This document shows, in pieces, positions 61,921 through 64,000 of a DNA stretch of 64,000 bases. Each line of letters begins with the position of its first letter. Positions within the stretch are counted from its first letter, which is position 1. This stretch comes from Linum tenue (Eukaryota; Streptophyta; Magnoliopsida; Malpighiales; Linaceae). The stretch spans positions 69,069,676-69,133,675 of the forward strand of contig CAMGYJ010000006.1 of NCBI GenBank assembly GCA_946122785.1, in the 5' to 3' direction. The notes under the pieces were generated by a model. It saw only the letters and a list, made by a program, of their open reading frames with translations, did no database searches and had not been told where the DNA came from. The position numbers and the translations under genes are program-made.

Positions 61921-62917
61921 ATTCAGTTTGTACCATAAATATTTTTTTTAAGTGAAACACCAATGCTATAAAAGCCTGGTAAAATCGCTCTTCCAGTCGT
62001 TGTTTTATGCACTGCAAATGATAGATGACCTAATTTAGCTATGAATATGGTTCAGTATTCACACATTCAATCATTTGACTGGAGAGTAACTACTCAATTC
62101 CTGAATTGGAAAATTCATGAAAAATTATATTTTCACTTTTTATGTACAATCACAAGGATAATGTGGCTAAAAAAGTCTAACTATGTGAAAGATTGATACT
62201 CACACTTATTATTCCATACATTTTAGTTAAACTGGATAGGATTTGCCTTCCTATAAACAAGGACTAATTGGAAAGGCTCACCCCCACAATATCCGACTTG
62301 GTTTGGTATTACCCACCCCAAATAGATTGCTACTAGTTGAGGCTTAATTAAAATCATATTGAAATCGTAGTATGTTAAGATACCATTAAACTGAGAAAGA
62401 TAGTAGCATCAGAGGAATAAAAATAAAAGATCTAATTCATTGGACTGGGGAATAGAAATAAATATTTTGGATATGATATACTATTTTGGGATCAAATAAA
62501 TATCATGTATGTGCATAGTCCACTAAATTCATCTTTGATACACCCGAATAGAACAACCTCATGTCCATTATTTCTCGTAGATAACAAAGTACATGTTTAA
62601 CTCCATTCAAATGTTTTATATAGTGAAAGAATTATTAGCTATATTTTACTAATATATTATTAATGATTTGATGGAGAAAAATAGCTAAATCTTGTATTGG
62701 GTTACAAAATAATAGTCATTTTCCGTTATATAGTGACTAATGATATTAAAATTTTGTATTTTGTCCCTCGAAAGCCTGAGTGACCATAGAAGAACAAGTG
62801 TTGTCATAAGTCATAACAAACAAAAAGAGGAGGGAACTTGCAAGTAGAATCAACTAGTCACAAAGGTCCATTACATGCAAGTTGCAACATCTAGGTACGT
62901 CATAAAAGATCGATGTG
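61921..62917. other. AT-rich spacer
   Basis: No gene; contains the left copy of the LINE target duplication at 62909-62917. Confidence 0.45.
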
Positions 62918-63468
62918 CGGATTTTCCTTGTAACATTGTTTGGAGAGGCTGCATTCCCACAAAGGTTTGCGGATTCTTATGGCTCGCCTGGCACAAGAGA
63001 ATCCTCACCCAAGACAATCTGCAGAGACGTGGTGTCGCGCTGGCCAGCATGTGTGTCCTTTGTTGTTGCAGAGAGGAGAGTGTAAATCATTTGCTTACGG
63101 GTTGCAGCTACGCCAAAGAAGTTTGGAGGTCTGTGGTGCTCACGGAAACCAGTCTCAGGATCCCGGTGGGGGACATCGTCGACGTCATTAACAACTGGCC
63201 TTTGGGATCGATGGAGTGCATCAGCGGAGCCTTCACTCAATGTGTCCTCCACGCCGTCTGCTGGTCGGTTTGGAAAGAAAGGAACCAGAGGATCTTCAAT
63301 CAAGAGTTCTGCCCGGCACAGGTAGTTGCTGGGAAAGTAATCAAAGCCACCCTTGAGTGGATCGGAGCTACCGGCAAAGTTGATAAGCATAGGTGTGTCG
63401 AGTGGTATAGAAGATGGTGTTCGGCCAGGAGTGCAGATCTTGCTACTATTGCTGATGGCGGTGCCTAG
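62918..63468 (+). pseudogene. LINE ORF2 C-terminal fragment (zf-RVT)
   Basis: Open in frame from the insertion point to the natural stop at 63466-63468. Zinc-binding RT domain: CGFLWLAWHKRILTQDNL, then CVLC...ESVNHLLTGC with C-x2-C-H-C spacing, followed by the usual downstream WSVWKERNQRIFN. RT and endonuclease are absent because of 5' truncation, so it cannot mobilise itself. Confidence 0.9.
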
Positions 63469-63752
63469 CCTTGGGGGTATTTCGCTGCGTAGCCGCGCCC
63501 TTGCAGGACGCCGCTTCTGGGTCTGCTGGGTTCTGCTTTTGGTGAATGTTTGGATTTTTGGGTGGGCTTTGTTCGACCCTCTTTTGCTCGGTCATCCTTT
63601 GCTCTTGCTTTGGTCTTTGTGACCTGCTGTAATCTCCTTTTTCCTTTGTTCTTTGCTTCTGTTACCTTCGTTGTTTCACTCCACTCCTTGTGGAGCTGTA
63701 GACTCTGCGTTCTTTCTTTAATATAGTTCATCACCTTATAAAAAAAAAAAAA
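62918..63752 (+). mobile_element. 5'-truncated LINE with target duplication
   Basis: ATCGATGTG occurs at 62909-62917 and again at 63753-63761 just after a run of about 14 A starting at 63740. Between them lies a LINE ORF2 tail and 3' UTR. polyA plus a short direct duplication plus 5' truncation is the hallmark of target-primed reverse transcription. Confidence 0.92.
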
Positions 63753-64000
63753 ATCGATGTGTTCACTAAGGATGAGTCAAGCTCCATAAGAATAGAGTTA
63801 AACATATTCTTGTCAAGTCACTTATATATCATATGGTGCATGGCTAGCAATATACATTATTGCTCTAATCGCTTACTTCTTTTTTTAAGACGTCTCAAAT
63901 AGATTTTTGTTCATTTCTTTCTAAGAGATGAAAAGTTTAGATATTTAATAACAAATTAATGATATATGGAATGGTGTATGGCTAGAAAGATATATTGCTC
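63753..64000. other. Spacer to window end
   Basis: No feature beyond the right copy of the LINE target duplication. Confidence 0.5.

Overview
This is nuclear DNA from a flowering plant, most likely a eudicot. Every convincing gene has several GT-AG introns and encodes a plant-type protein: a plant receptor-like cytoplasmic kinase, the retromer subunit VPS35, and a ROP/RAC small GTPase ending in CSIL. Spacers are AT-rich and full of plant transposable elements (Helitron, Copia, Gypsy, TRIM, LINE, hAT-like MITEs). I cannot name the species. I see no rRNA, tRNA, CRISPR array or prokaryotic operon.

Layout. 1-7310: 3' part of a large Helitron with a damaged, intron-containing Rep/helicase gene and an RPA-like ssDNA-binding gene, ending in a GC hairpin plus CTRR terminus. 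8016-14145: a tandem pair of short Lys/Glu-rich 'MARCF...PP' proteins with identical intron phases, separated by a LINE remnant and MITEs. 14626-17386 (minus): a seven-exon kinase, convergent with the second of these. 18430-20560: low-complexity spacer built of short inverted motifs and a tandem array. 21683-24420: a Gypsy-like gag-protease element (minus) joined to a 5'-truncated TRIM-like element. 24432-25571: a 1.14 kb inverted repeat about 170 bp upstream of the VPS35 start codon. 25742-31467: VPS35 with 22 exons, one intron apparently using a GC donor. 33462-35237 (minus): ROP GTPase with 7 exons, convergent with VPS35. 35393-38266: a partial duplication of the ROP promoter/5' leader, with a LINE fragment and repeats. 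39341-47181: two diverged tandem copies of a 3-4 kb block containing a Copia RNase H tail; each copy carries private insertions for which the other copy is the near-empty site. 47666-48286 (minus): a proline-rich protein gene. 49681-49974: a tiny TRIM. 50583: 3' terminus of a second Helitron (minus). 53463-60109: a nearly full-length, recent but inactivated Copia element (minus). 62918-63752: a 5'-truncated LINE with polyA and a 9-bp target duplication.

The host genes are unrelated housekeeping or signalling genes (endosomal sorting, kinase signalling, ROP switching) and do not form a pathway cluster. I found no convincing new biological system. The most notable features are structural: the long inverted repeat at the VPS35 promoter, the duplicated ROP upstream region, the paired duplication with reciprocal near-empty sites, and a hAT-like element that may carry a gene fragment. 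Exon boundaries were derived by hand from splice signals, phase and expected protein continuity; they are inferences until tested with RNA data.
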